A stretch of DNA of 64,000 bases, from positions 496,001-560,000 of the forward strand of contig NW_026944392.1 of assembly GCF_033439725.1 (NCBI RefSeq). The letters run 5' to 3'. Positions 10,332 through 21,167 of this stretch are shown here, one piece after another. Made by a program: the position numbers and the translations under genes. Origin of the DNA: Neurospora tetraspora. Lineage: Eukaryota; Ascomycota; Sordariomycetes; Sordariales; Sordariaceae. The notes under the pieces were generated by a model. That model had not been told where the DNA came from. It saw only the letters and a list, made by a program, of their open reading frames with translations, and searched no databases. The stretch's first letter is position 1. The number at the start of each line of letters is the position of its first letter.

Positions 10332-11200
10332 CTTTGTGGTCCGCAGGCTGACGGACGCTGAAAAACCTCGGTTACTCGCCTCGTGCAGATTGCTGTCGCC
10401 TGCATGTCAGCTTGCGTTCGCATGCTTTTTGAGTCGATTTGCTGCAGACTCTGCAGCTTCTTACCTGGAAACAACCGCACTTCCAAGCTCAAACTAGGTA
10501 GTGGAGAAGATGTGTTCTCCCTGGGTGTGTTCAGACGTGACCCGTAACAGGACCGATAATTCTATCGCTGATTAGTGATACTGATCATCTTGCTTTGCGG
10601 GGACTGAACTTACTCAAGGGATTTGGGTAGGGCACATCGCTGACGTAGCCCGACTGGGGAACCTGCTACCCAAGGAGAAGTCGTGTACGACTCTTCAACT
10701 GGTGAGAATTCGCCGGTTTCTCCAGTATGTGGGAAAGAGAGAAGAGTGAGCAAGGACGGGAGTGGACTGAAAGTGGGACCGCGCACAAGGCGCTGGGAGG
10801 GATGGAATTGTTAGCGCGACCGAATCCACCGCCGTTTCGGCGAAGGAAGCAAAGAATGTTGGCGGTTGCTTCAAGCACTTTCCGTAGGCTCTGAAAGGAT
10901 TACTTGAAAGCGCGATGTGGTAAAAAGCAGAAGACGATGCGGTTGTTGAAAACAGCAAGTTTTGCGCGACGGAGCGAGGTGGAAAGAAAAGAAAAAAGGC
11001 GTGCACGGCCGAAGTCTAACCCGAAAGAGGTAACTTGGTGCATTCGCAGTTGCCAACATTGGATTGCATACCAGTCTCGCATGGAAATGCCAAGTTCGTG
11101 ACCGTCCGACAAAATCCCGGCGAGGGAACCCTATCCCTACCGCCGAAATGTGTAAGCTACAGTGCTCCACTTTACGCCAGTCCAATACCTACGATAACAT
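10332..11200 (-). promoter_or_regulatory. 5' flank of copy C
   Basis: This resembles the 5' flank of copy B at 7.7-8.1 kb, best around 10930-11000. Overlapping open frames on both strands appear to reflect composition. No clear TATA element was found. Confidence 0.4.
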
Positions 11201-12456
11201 GCAAGCTCACCTCCCAACGCCATCCCAAAGCCAAGCAACCTTGAGCAGCTGAAAATGATGGAGGAAACGGCAGCCGAAGACGCGGGCCGCTGCCCCCCGG
11301 CAGTGAATAGTTCTGCCTCCGTTTGTTCAGCCGCTACAGTATTATTTGACCAGGCGCCGGTACTGAGAGCCGATTAGGGACTCCGTCCCGTCTTCCGGGG
11401 CTGTCCGGGGTCCGGACGGAATACCGACCCACCTCGGAGACCCACCCCGGAGACCCCTGCGCCAATCACAAGGGGTGTCATGGACGAGAACCCTAATGGC
11501 CTGTTTCAAATGTGAACGGCCGGTTATTCATTTTTTATATAACGGAAGACGGGCGTAACAGGAAGGCACGAAAGAGTTTCCTTTCTCGCCTGGCTGGAAT
11601 TATCGGGTGTGGCTATCAACTATCATGTGTGGGCTGGTATTGAACCCTAGCCCTAGCATTCGTCCGATCCTTTGGAAGAGAAGGGACGCTCGCCGTTCGC
11701 ACCTGCTTGAGTTATGCATGTGCACTGCATTCAATCTGATGTCGATCATGTCAAGGCTTCGGTCAATTCAGGAAGGAGGAATGGCTGCATGCACCCGTCC
11801 CAGGAAACTGCAATGTGCTCACGTATGCTTGGCACCAGACCTCACAACCTGCTTTCCATCAACATGTGACAGGTGTTGACGTCTATGTAAATGTAGTGTA
11901 CGCCCGGCCCATTCTTGGTGGCTCCCGTGTTTCCTCACTCATTTCACCGTTGGTTTCAAAAAAGGAACATTGTCACTGTCGTGTACTTCTTTCCACACTC
12001 TGTACTACGAGTTGCTCATCCTTCTCTTGAACTAGTACCGAAGCTATGTGGATCTGTTCTAATAACTTGACTCATTACGTCGAGCCTTGTAATTCCGAAG
12101 AATACAACCCTTGAACGATCCCCTCCAACGTTGCTCTGTAAATCCGTCATTTCCGATACGATCATTCCCAGACTCATTCGGTCCGTATGCCAATGCTATT
12201 GGGAATAAATATAACTTCCATGAATGATAATAGCATCGATCAAGTTCCTCGGACTCTTGATACATCAATGACCCACCAAACAAGCAAACCATTATTCGGT
12301 TCCGGCTTTGTCTCCTCGATTCCTTGGGTTTTCCGGGATGTTCTCAGCCCTATCAGGGGCAGAAGCCTTTCCTCGGTGTTGATCCTTTTTTTGGTTCAAC
12401 TAGCTTGGATCCGAACCGCCTTGAACCATTGATGCTGGCTCTTAGACTGCAACCTC
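11201..12456. other. No supportable gene
   Basis: Apart from a GC-rich patch with short direct repeats (CCGGGG and GGAGACC types, about 11390-11460), I see no coding frame with plausible starts, introns or composition here. Confidence 0.5.
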
Positions 12457-13848
12457 CTATTTCTTGGCTTGGTTCTTCTTGCCCACTCTTCCCTTGGCGA
12501 CCTTGTGGCTGCCGTCGAGAATTCCAGACCCAGCTGTCTCTCCTTTCTTTGACGTCTTTGATACCTTCGACGGCAACGGTTCGTCAACTCCAGTTCCAGC
12601 GGATCCACTGGCGACCTCCGTTTTGGCATCGCCGGCTCCGTCGCCCTTACGAGCCTTGCGTTTCTCGTCGCATCTCTCGCACAGAGTGTTACGCTTAGGG
12701 GCGCGGCGCCAGATACATCCGGAGCAGCACCAGATGCCTCTGGCGTGGCGCCACTCGATCAAACGCCTCAAAGTGCCGCTCGGGCGGGGGGTCAAGTGGT
12801 CGATACACTTTCGGGCACCCGGTTGCTAGACGGTGGCCTTCAAGCTGCAAGGCATCAATTTTCCCCCCTTTTTGTCCTTGTAGCCTTTGCAGGTGTCTGA
12901 AGCGAGCGGGACAATTGGCTCGGGCTGAGAAGGACGCTTGAGCTCAACATTGGCGTGACTGGCTGGGAGGGTGTTGCGCTCCTCGTCGGTATCGTGACCT
13001 GCGCAGGCCTTGAGGGTGGAAAGTCCTTGAAGGACACGCTTTGCGCCGATGCCGGGTTTCTTGCTGAGAGACATTAGGTCGACGAAGCGCTTGCTGCTGG
13101 ACTCGACGAATGGCTTGACGTCGATGGTACCAGTAACAAGATCTTCCTGGACACTGGAGTTGTCGGTGGTGATGTTGTTGCCGTCCAGAGCCTTAGGACA
13201 CTTCGAATCCGAGACAGCGTTGGCGAGCTTCATGTTTCCGCCGGCAAAGCCCGACTTTCCTCGGAGGGCTGAGCGTCTTCCAGGAGTATTCGGCACACGG
13301 CGTTGAGAGGTCAACCTGTTGGAGCTGGCTACCATCTTCTCGCCTTGGAAGCAAGCCCGTTTCAGCTCATCGCTGATCATGTCGTAAAGTTGGGAACATG
13401 CGACTGGATCTTTGGAGTCGGCCGAGGCCATGAAAGTCAACCATCTGCTTGGGGGTCTTTCTCCCGTGAGCGGCCAGAGCGGATAGTCCGAGTTGTCGAC
13501 AGCAGAAATGAGGCTGTCTACAACCACATCCTCAGCAGTGGTATCGTTAAGGCAGGAAAAAGACTGATAAAGGTTGCGAGGGCCTTGGTAGCCTCAGGGG
13601 GAGGATACTCCGTTGACCTCAAAGGGCGAATCAATTGAAGCCATCACGTGTTTCAAGCCTATCTCAGAGCTCTCGCTCTGTTCAACCTGGCCTCCATGCT
13701 GGTCGTCGGCGAGCGGCAACGCCGCGTAGCTGGGCAAGCGGACTGAACTCTTGCCAACCCCAAGATCGTCGGAAGTATCCTTGGAGGGCTTGGAGTTGCC
13801 CGTGGCACCAGGAGACATCATCACACGTCCATTCTTCATTTCCTTCAA
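12457..13848 (-). CDS. Copy D of the UAG-straddling family
   Basis: One frame is open from about 13593 to TAG at 12457, interrupted only by the family UAG at 12828-12826. Before it lies a Lys/Ser-rich region (YPLWPLTGERPPSRW, then DELKRACFQGEK) and C-x13-C. After it come QPGARKC, IDHL, RHARGIWCCSGC and TLCERC, then a basic tail (122 residues after the UAG). An in-frame upstream stretch starting at ATG 13848 is separated by TGA at 13596-13594; either a 45-nt intron (GTATCC...ATCAG) removes this or the 5' end has decayed. The true terminator of this gene is itself TAG, which argues against a general reassignment of UAG. Confidence 0.68.
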
Positions 13849-15178
13849 GACAAGTCAGCTTAATTGCTCCGGGCATGGCTGATGACCGAACTGTGCGATT
13901 CCTACCTGGACAGAAGCGTGGCCAAAAAGCCGCGGATCGAGAACATCGGGGCTCGGGTAGCCCGGAGGCAATGCTTTGTGATCGCTACGAAACATGGTTC
14001 AGTGCTGGCTTTGTTCTTGTGTTTTTACCAACCCAGTGTGATATGCTTCGACATCGACGATGTGGGAGTGTTGATACTGGAAGAACACCGCGGGGAATCG
14101 GGGATGAGCAAAAGCAAAAGCACAGACCCCACCCCGGGGGCCGCCGGCAGGCCACAGACCAGTTCAGGTTCTAGAATGCGGAGCCGAGCCTTTATACGCG
14201 TGGAGGCCATTATAATACCCCGACCCGACCAAGAAACAGAAACCGATAAGACCCGGTGCTTGTGCTTATCGCTTATCGATAAGGCAGTATACATCTTGCC
14301 GATAACCGCCCAGGCTGTGACCGTGCACCGGGTGGAGAATCTGTGTAAGTGATAGTGCAGTCCGCTATATAGGCGTGTTCAGCAGCTCCGCCCTAACAGA
14401 AGATCGTTGTACGAGCTGTCAGCCTCTACCAGGATTGGCACCGTTGGGCTCGGCATTTTTCGCCATACTCACTGCGTCTTCTTCAGCATCACGCCCAAAA
14501 AACACACTGAAACTCAGGACGGAGCCAAAAGTTGCTGCCAATCAAAGTAAGAGGTCAAATGACAATACAGAATGGTGTTGAGATTACGAGATCTACAGGG
14601 GTTCTGCCCACGAGAGTTCGATTTGCCATGTACCCACAACAAAGATGACAAAGAGAAAGACAACGAACAACCGAAACAAAAGCGAAACAAAGAATGACAG
14701 AACAATGATGAGATTAGGTACTACTGAGTACGCTAGATACAATGGGGACTGGGCTTCGTAGTGGGTGTCCACCGCCATGGCTTCTACTACCTCCCCAGTG
14801 TGGACAAAGGCACTGGTCCTGTGCAGATATGGAGGGTGATGAACACACCCACGTCTTGTGTCAAGCTGCACTCGCCTTACATCTTGGCCCTAGCTGCCTT
14901 TGGTCTCACATCTCGCGCCCTGAAGCGTATCCCTCCGACCCAATTCTACCCTCGGCCTGAGTGATAGCCGTTCTGGCCGGGGGCAGGGGGTTCACAATCA
15001 TGGTCTTCAATTCTTGACCTTTCCGCCGTTGTTGTTCATGGTTCTTCTGCCCTTGACATTGCTGGAGACAGTAGGTCCATCTTCGGTTGTGCTTTTAAGT
15101 CGCTAACGGCTGAACAGCACCTCGAGGCTACCGATTCCCTGTCTTCTCTCACATGGATCTCTTCTTGACACGGCGAGT
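13849..15178. other. No supportable gene
   Basis: Open frames here are short, lack conserved features and overlap on both strands. A hydrophobic 92-codon minus-strand frame (14871-14593) could be chance. This is presumably the 5' flank of copy D and the 3' flank of copy e. Confidence 0.45.
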
Positions 15179-15799
15179 CTAGACCTTCTTAGGGCGCTTC
15201 GTACCCTTGGCCCATTTGCCCCCCTTGGGCGGAACGCCGGCCTCCTTGTTAGCCTTGGTGTCAATGCCGGGCTGGCGGCACTTTGGGCAAAGCTCTTGCT
15301 TTTCCATCTCGACGTTGAAGCACTTGCTGCCGCATGGAATAGCCGCGAGCGTACCGTTCGAGGACAATCTCTTGACGCGCCTTTGACAGGCGGTTGCCCA
15401 AGTGATTGAAACAGAAGCTGGCACCCGACGCCTAGGCGAGTGCGGGACATGTTTGGCACTTGTTGGTGATGATGATTGGCGCGCGCTGGATGGGGTTGTT
15501 GCTTTGGTCCGGATGGGGAGCGATGGCTTCGTTGTGGTGGGTATGAGTGGCTTCATCCTGGTGGGAGGCGATGATGTTGTTGTCATTACCCTCGAGGCTC
15601 ATGCTACCGGTGGTATTGGTTGCGGTGTCGTTGGAAAGCCAGACTTTGTCGTAATTTTGCTCCCAAACTTCAACGTTGCCATCTTTGTCCCAGATATCAG
15701 GCCATCAGGGTAGTCTGATTGCTGTTGAGAGGGAATGGGCACAAACATTGCGATTGCCGCGTCGAAGATCCAGGGCTCTTCAGCCATTATCAAGTTCAA
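15179..15799 (-). pseudogene. Copy e of the UAG-straddling family, frameshifted
   Basis: ATG at 15799 begins MAEEPWIFDAAIAMF. The frame is then lost around an apparent 8-bp insertion in the YPD-IW motif shared with copy g (near 15705). The next frame reads DIWDKDGNVEVW, a His/Asn-rich segment, RAPIIITNKCQTC, PALA, UAG (15434-15432), ASGASFC, FNHL, ERYARGY. A second frame change falls in the third Cys pair, and the frame then reads CFNVEMEKQELCPKC and a short basic tail matching copy g (GGKWAKGTKRPKK). Two frame changes suggest a pseudogene, but the residues on both sides of the UAG are well conserved. The 5' end overlaps the 3' end of copy f. Confidence 0.7.
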
Positions 15800-16125
15800 A
15801 GTTCTGATCTATGCAATCAGGGCAAAGGCCCGCGGTCTCCAAGCCAGGGATGAAGCATTTTGAGCAGGAGTAATAACCCCTGCTATGGCCGTCAAATACT
15901 GCGGCATGGCGGACCGCAGACGGATGGTTCTTTAAGTGCGTGAAGCAAAATTCGGCGCCCGGACCCTAGACGGATGCCTTGCAACGCTTGATAGAACATT
16001 ATTCCTTAGTGACAATGGGAGCTCGCTGCTCCTGATTGGTGTTGGGGACAATACCGTGGGAGTTCTCGACGATGTTTGTGGCGGCAACGCCGCAACGGTG
16101 TCCTGGTGCTCAAACGCCGCCTGCT
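15780..16125 (-). pseudogene. Copy f of the UAG-straddling family, 5'-damaged
   Basis: The clear part reads RAPIVTKE, a TAA, then C-x4-C, KASV, UAG (15968-15966), GPGAEFC, FTHL, HSRGYYSCSKC, LCPDC and TGA at 15782-15780. The 61 codons after the UAG are clean and carry all remaining Cys/His pairs. Upstream there is a TAA between the RAPI motif and the first Cys and a TGA further up, with no convincing start, so the 5' half is decayed or badly spliced in my reading. It ends inside the start codon region of copy e. Confidence 0.65.
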
Positions 16126-16357
16126 TAGTTCTGGCATTGCTGGTCTCATTGACGGATTCACAAAGTGATATATAATATGTTAGAGGAGGATGAGGTAAAA
16201 GGGAATCAAAGAATCCCCGTATTGTAGTAGAGAATAGAGTAAAAAAGAGGAAGTGGACTACCACGAACCATCAAACCACCACCCCAGCGCGCTGAAGACC
16301 TTCCCAACCCCTAACGGCCAAATTGGTGTTTAATAGTTACTGATTCCCTGCCGCCTC

Positions 16358-17262
16358 TTACTTAGATCCCTTCTGAGCGCGGCCACCTTTGACCTTCTTG
16401 CTGGTCTTCTTGGCCGACTTAGTACCCTTCCTGGCTCGCTTCTTTCCCTTCGCCCACTTGCCCCCCTGGGGGGGGGGGGGGGGGATTCCGGCCTTGCGCT
16501 TCTCCTTAGTGTCTTCGCCAACACCACGGCACTTATCGCAGAGCCTCTGGGACTCTAACTCTCCGCGGTAACAGCGGCTACAAACGTAGTAGCCCCTGGA
16601 AAAGGTGACCCTGATCTCCCCCTGGCGGGCCTTCGAGGGTCGGTTCGACAAGTCCTTAAAGCACTTCGAGGCACCCGGTGCCTAGGCGGGTGCCTTACAA
16701 ACTTCGCACTTCGACTTGATGATGATGGGAGGGCGCCCCTTATGGGCCGGACCGGCGACCTCCGCGCGGTTGGCATGGTCGGTTTCATCTCCAGCCTGAT
16801 CAACGGGGACAGGAACGTTACCGGCCGGAGGATCGAAGGGATTGGCAGTAGAATTGGCGATGGGGCTGCCTTTGGGGTTGGGGCTGCCTTTGGCGATGGG
16901 GCTTGCTTTGGCGACGGAGCTGGCTTTGGCGACGGAGCTGCCACTGGCGATGGAGCTGCCATTGTTGAAGATGCTCAGGTGGCCCTGGGCATGACCGGTG
17001 TAGCCATAGAGACCGGAATAAGAGTTTGCGTAGGAATAAATGCCGTCGCCTGACCAATCTGAGAAAACGGCATTGTCGCCGTTGGAGGGCTGATGGTAAG
17101 TCGTAACGTATTAGCTTGTGCTTGAACAAGTACTGCTCAGTGAACAAATGCGGGGTTACTTACATTGTTGTCCTCGCCCCAAATGTCAGGATAGACTGAC
17201 TCTTCAGGGGTAGAGGCATAACCACCTCCAGGGGTCGGCATAGACACTCTGCTAGTACCCAT
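16358..17262 (-). CDS. Copy g: clean two-exon UAG-straddling family member
   Basis: Exon 1 is 17262-17164 (33 codons, ending YPDIWGEDNN). The intron is 17163-17090 (GTAAGT donor, CATCAG acceptor, 74 nt). Exon 2 keeps phase to the UAG at 16684-16682 after 168 residues. It holds SSVAKA-type tandem repeats, then RPPIIIKSKCEVC, KAPA, UAG, APGASKC, FKDL, SRGYYVCSRC and LCDKC. The frame after the UAG is open for 107 codons and ends in a very Lys/Arg-rich tail (KKRARKGTKSAKKTSKK), NLS-like. Stopping at the UAG would leave one Cys pair and no basic tail. A run of 17 G (16468-16484; Pro codons on this strand) lies in the tail and is prone to slippage. I see no other defect. Confidence 0.82.
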
Positions 17263-17613
17263 CCTTGCTGCGGTGCTGTGCAGATTGATGACCTTTGGGT
17301 GGGTGAGTTAGCCGTTTGACATACATTGACGACAAGATGCCAATAACTTAGGTACCTTATGGTGTGTTTGTAGGTTGTCTTGTTGACGGTAGTCACTGTC
17401 AGATGGTTGCTTTGTGGGTGATATCGATACTCGACGCGACGCCCGTCGACGACCTAGAGGATACCTCCGGGCTGATCGACGTGCTGGATGCTTGTGAATA
17501 TGATATTTTTCAATGAATATGGAATGAGAAGTGGCTGCTTTTCTTCACTCTGGATGGGGGTTCGTGAGCGAGGGTGGAAGGAATGCGGAGATGGAGCAGC
17601 GGGGGGTTTATAG
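17263..17613 (-). promoter_or_regulatory. Promoter and leader of copy g
   Basis: A TATA-like CTATAAA lies at about 17613-17607 on the minus strand, followed by a pyrimidine-rich leader. A probable 5'UTR intron runs 17355-17293 (GTACCT donor, GGCTAAC branch, CAAAG acceptor, 63 nt). The ATG follows at 17262. Confidence 0.5.
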
Positions 17614-18616
17614 GGTGACAGGATAAAATCACTCCCCACTCCAGTCCCGTCGACTGGCACACGGTGGGGTCTGAATACAAGCCTCAGGCAGCCAGCCACC
17701 GGCATGTCTGAAAGCTCTAATCGGCGCTGAAGAATATCAACCTGGATCACATGACCACCTTGGTACGTACCCGCGTTGCCCGGCCTACCAGCACGCGTCA
17801 TACCCCCAGATGTGGCTGGAGCAGAGCCTTTCCAGGCTCCCGGTGGACAGGGGTCAGCAGCTGGCTGCAGTAGTCGGCCCTCGGCTTCCGATGGAGGGAG
17901 AGAGAATACTTACCACGGAGGCGTAATGCTTTTCCGTATTTTTTATATAAGCGTGGGCAGCGAGACGTTCTTCCAATTCCCCAACATAGAAACAAGTAAC
18001 CGCCCGTCCAGCACCTGAATCACTTTGTCCGTGAACTATGCTTTTCTGTCATTTTATCTTCTTTCATCTTTTGATAGTACGAGACTAAGACTGGTTGCGT
18101 TTGCGGTTCATAAGCGTTGGCAAGACGATAGAATGACGAAATACCATGAAAAAAAGACCAAAGAAAGAAAGCCACTCGGCGGGCTCGTGAAAAGGAAAAG
18201 TTGAAACTCATCTAGCTATCTGCGCAAATCATGAGGCCTGAGGATATGACCCATTTCTAGTGATCTGACCAGAACTATTGACTATCGATATGCACAAACC
18301 TGTGTCCGGGTTACCCAGCCAATCTGCCGATGTCAACGAAGCTTGTTTAGGCTTCGACAGCGTACCTCGGGTATGCTATGTCCGACCTTCTTGTATCATA
18401 TGTATCGATTAGTTGAAATATACCTTTGCCAAAGGCGTCACTCTAAGCCCTCTTCTCAGCATCGACACCCAGGGCGGTGCCAGCAGCGCCGGCATCACCG
18501 GGACCGTCCCCTCCGCGGTTTTCCTTCTTCTTGCGGCCACCAATATGTCCCCCCTATGAGGTACCGCCACCATTGAGAGTCGCAGGCATCCCCTGAGCGC
18601 GGCGGACAAGCTGGTC
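17614..18616. other. No supportable gene
   Basis: This spacer between copies g and h holds short frames only, on both strands, with nothing recognisable. Confidence 0.45.
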
Positions 18617-19324
18617 TCAGTTCCTGCAGCGCGGGCAGAGTCTACGGTGCTGTGTCATCAAAGAGTTCGTGCAGCCGGTGCAGGTATAAAAGCCATGCTC
18701 CTGACGGTCCCTAATGACTGCCTGCCTTGCCACGGGAAGGGGGTTCGCCATGCATTGGAAACACAAATGTGACGTGGGTCCCTAGGCCACGGCACGGCAG
18801 TCCTTGCATACATTGGTGATGATGATCGGAGCCCGATAGGGAATGGCGGCGGCGAAGGCAGCGTCAAAGGGGCTGCTCACGACCTCGTAGCGAGGAGGAG
18901 GTCCATTCTCGTTGGATGAGCTGATCACTCCGTGCTGGCCATGGTAGGCTTGGACAACGACTTGCAGGTTGACCATGGAGGCGTGATACTCCCGGATCCC
19001 GGCGGCGTTGTAGACGGCAGGGCTTTGATGAGAAGGTTGGGCTATGTGTGGCGGTCCCGCGGTGGTGTTCGGTGTAATGTAGCCCTCGCCCTCGGTTTGG
19101 CTCAGAAGGATATATCCATTGCCGTCGTTGAAGAAGTTGAGGCGAAAAAACCGAGAAGTCGTAGCGGTCTTGGCGACATTCTCGATGGGACTATCATGTC
19201 CGGCTGCGGAAGCCATCTGTCGTTGCCTCAGGTCAGCCGGCGCTACGTTATGTGGTGGCTTTGGAGACCTGGAATCGCTTACCTGCTGCAGAGGGGGTAT
19301 CGGAAGCTCAGTGTTATCTCCCAT
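18617..19324 (-). CDS. Copy h: clean short UAG-straddling family member
   Basis: The frame is open from ATG 19324 to UAG at 18784-18782 (180 residues), and again for 54 residues to TGA at 18619-18617. Around the UAG it reads RAPIIITNVCKDC, RAVA, UAG, GPTSHLC, FQC, EHGFYTCTGC, LCPRC. All four pairs are Cys-x2-Cys. A likely 66-nt intron (19282-19217, GTAAGC donor, GGCTGAC branch, CGACAG acceptor) lies in frame near the start; relatives k and t have an intron there in the 5'UTR, so the true start may be ATG 19216 (MASAAGHDS). There is no basic tail, unlike copies g, i and k. Confidence 0.76.
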
Positions 19325-19343
19325 CTTGTCGATTAAGAGAGGG

Positions 19344-20099
19344 TCATAGCGGAATCAGTCGAGTTCCCTGGGTGCGATCGACGACTTCCACTTGGGAGGG
19401 TACAGCATGAACTGACTTTAGCTGCTGGCGAAGCGATCGAAATCGCAGGAGGTTGCCCTCACCTATGCCAATTTGATGAGGTGTGTAGAAAGCCGGATCG
19501 CAGTTGCCGTAGGCGCCTGTTGATCTCGGTAATGGGAGAATCGCAGGTACGAGGGGGAAGCAAGGAAGGCCAGGGGAAGTTGCGCCAGGAGGCGCGACGA
19601 AGCGAGGCACTAGCGCAAAGTGCTGCAGTAAAGTTGCGGAAGAGTCAACAGACAGCGCTAGATGCTGGAGGAAAGTAAAGACGTCGATATAAGGAGGAGG
19701 GAGGGACGCTGGAGGGACGACAGGTAGAGGTGCGGGAGTGGCAAGAATTGAGGGGTAGTGAGGGAGAAAGAGTGACGAGGCGGGAGAAAAAGATAGATCG
19801 CGGTTTAGTGTCCTTCCTTGTACTTCGCAAGCTGGACGCGGTTCCAACCGTAGGGCGTAGCAGCAGACGAAGAATCGCCAACGTTTGACCTCAATATTCG
19901 CCCCGTTGTATTGTGCAGAAATTGGGTTCGCCTCGGGTGCTGCACATATGGACGCGAAATATGGGCAGGATGGAGAGGAGGGAAAGAGGAGGGTGAAACA
20001 GAGGGAACGCGGGCGGGCAAAGACCGCGGGGAAAATATGCGGTGAAAAAAAGACAGGAAAACGGAAGGTACGACCCTCCACCGAACCGGCAAGCGCCAA
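19344..20099 (-). promoter_or_regulatory. 5' flank of copy h, fortuitously open
   Basis: A 251-codon frame without a convincing ATG context crosses this Pro/Ser/Leu-rich stretch. Regions upstream of copies t (24.8-25.1 kb) and k (27.3-27.9 kb) resemble it in position and composition. I read it as flank copied with the gene; a real leader protein cannot be excluded. Confidence 0.35.
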
Positions 20100-20462
20100 G
20101 AATCGTCAACGGCACCTAGAACTTAAGACGGATCGTTACTCGCTCCTTCCTCAACTCCTTTTGTAGCCTGGCTAATGGACCGCCCGATCGTGACTTCCGA
20201 ACCCCTGGAACACTGCTGGCAAAGCTCCGTACCGCCCCGGACATTCCTCCTCAGGCTCCCTCTCCTTCTTTCTACAGGCGGTACACCAGTGATCATCGTC
20301 CTTGACGGGATGTCAACACGACACTTCGATTTTACCGCCGTCAGCGAAGGAACCCATCCTGTCAACAGAAAATCTTCCCTTGTCCTGTAATCCCGAGGCT
20401 CCTTGTGGCTCGCAAGATGAAGTTCGCTGGCGTTTGCTTGTCAACTGCCACCTTAGCTTCCG

Positions 20463-20880
20463 TCACGACAAGAACACATACACTATACGTTGAGATATCC
20501 TGGAAAACACGCCATGATGGCCTCCTCCCTTACCGTCTCTGTCTCTCCTTTTTCTGTCACCCACATCACCCTTCTTTGTGACTCCACCTCCAGCACGCTT
20601 CGCCGGATTCCCTTCCTTGCGCCGCGTCCGCTGCGTTACTCCCTTGGGCTTGTACTTGTCTTCAAAATTCTTGCTCTTTACATCCATTTCGGTCTGGAAA
20701 AACCTTATGCAGGTGTAGTAGCCTCGGGAGTAACGCTCGAGGACCATACGGCGAGTCCCAGCGCGTAAGTGAAATTGGTTGACGTGAGATTGTGGCCTGT
20801 ACTCAAGGCTAAGTAACGAAGGCAAGATGACATGATACATGGATATATATTTCGAATTGAATCAATTTTGTCGATAGCTA
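20463..20880 (-). pseudogene. Fragment s: tail half of a family member with lost zinc ligands
   Basis: The minus-strand frame reads ERYSRGYYTC, then IRFFQTEMDVKSKNFEDKY, where relatives i and k have CTGC and C-x3-C. Two or more Cys are replaced by Phe or Tyr, yet the frame stays open through a basic tail like that of copies i and k (KRAGGGVTKKGDVGDRKRR). Where relatives have UAG, the best alignment gives TAC. The 5' half is missing. Flanking DNA at 20.27-20.46 kb is homologous to 25.35-25.56 kb next to fragment j. Confidence 0.55.
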
Positions 20881-21167
20881 TCAAGGCCGAAGCTATCACT
20901 ATGATTGTTTGATCTCATTGCAGGCTGTTCGATGTGAAGAGAGAGGAGGATGGACCAGCTCCGAGCACCACAAGCCTGAAAAGCCCAAAGACGTCTCACA
21001 GTCTTGTTCACTGCCACGATTGCCCAAGCCAGCATGTCCCGTTCAAGTAAGTCGTCTTCCGAATAAGAAAGGCAAAGGCTGCCAGGTCCTTCTAGACAAA
21101 GACTTGGTGATGATTATGTACTGCCGGATCGTATGGGGGAGCAAAGCTTGAGATGCATGTGGAGGTC

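Noticed and set aside
11390-11470. CRISPR-like or regulatory repeats in the GC-rich patch
   Set aside because: Repeats are short, irregular and overlapping, and the genome is clearly eukaryotic.
12457-12459. Genome-wide reassignment of UAG to an amino acid
   Set aside because: UAG also serves as the final stop of copies D and n, of gene X and of the Copia frame, so UAG is an ordinary terminator in this genome.
16682-16684. The conserved TAG as a 3' splice site (YTAG) of an intron
   Set aside because: A donor close enough to keep the upstream Cys pair would leave an intron of only 20-30 nt, and no donor position is shared among copies. An intron removing the first Cys pair would discard conserved coding sequence. 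It remains the main rival explanation and is testable by RNA-seq.
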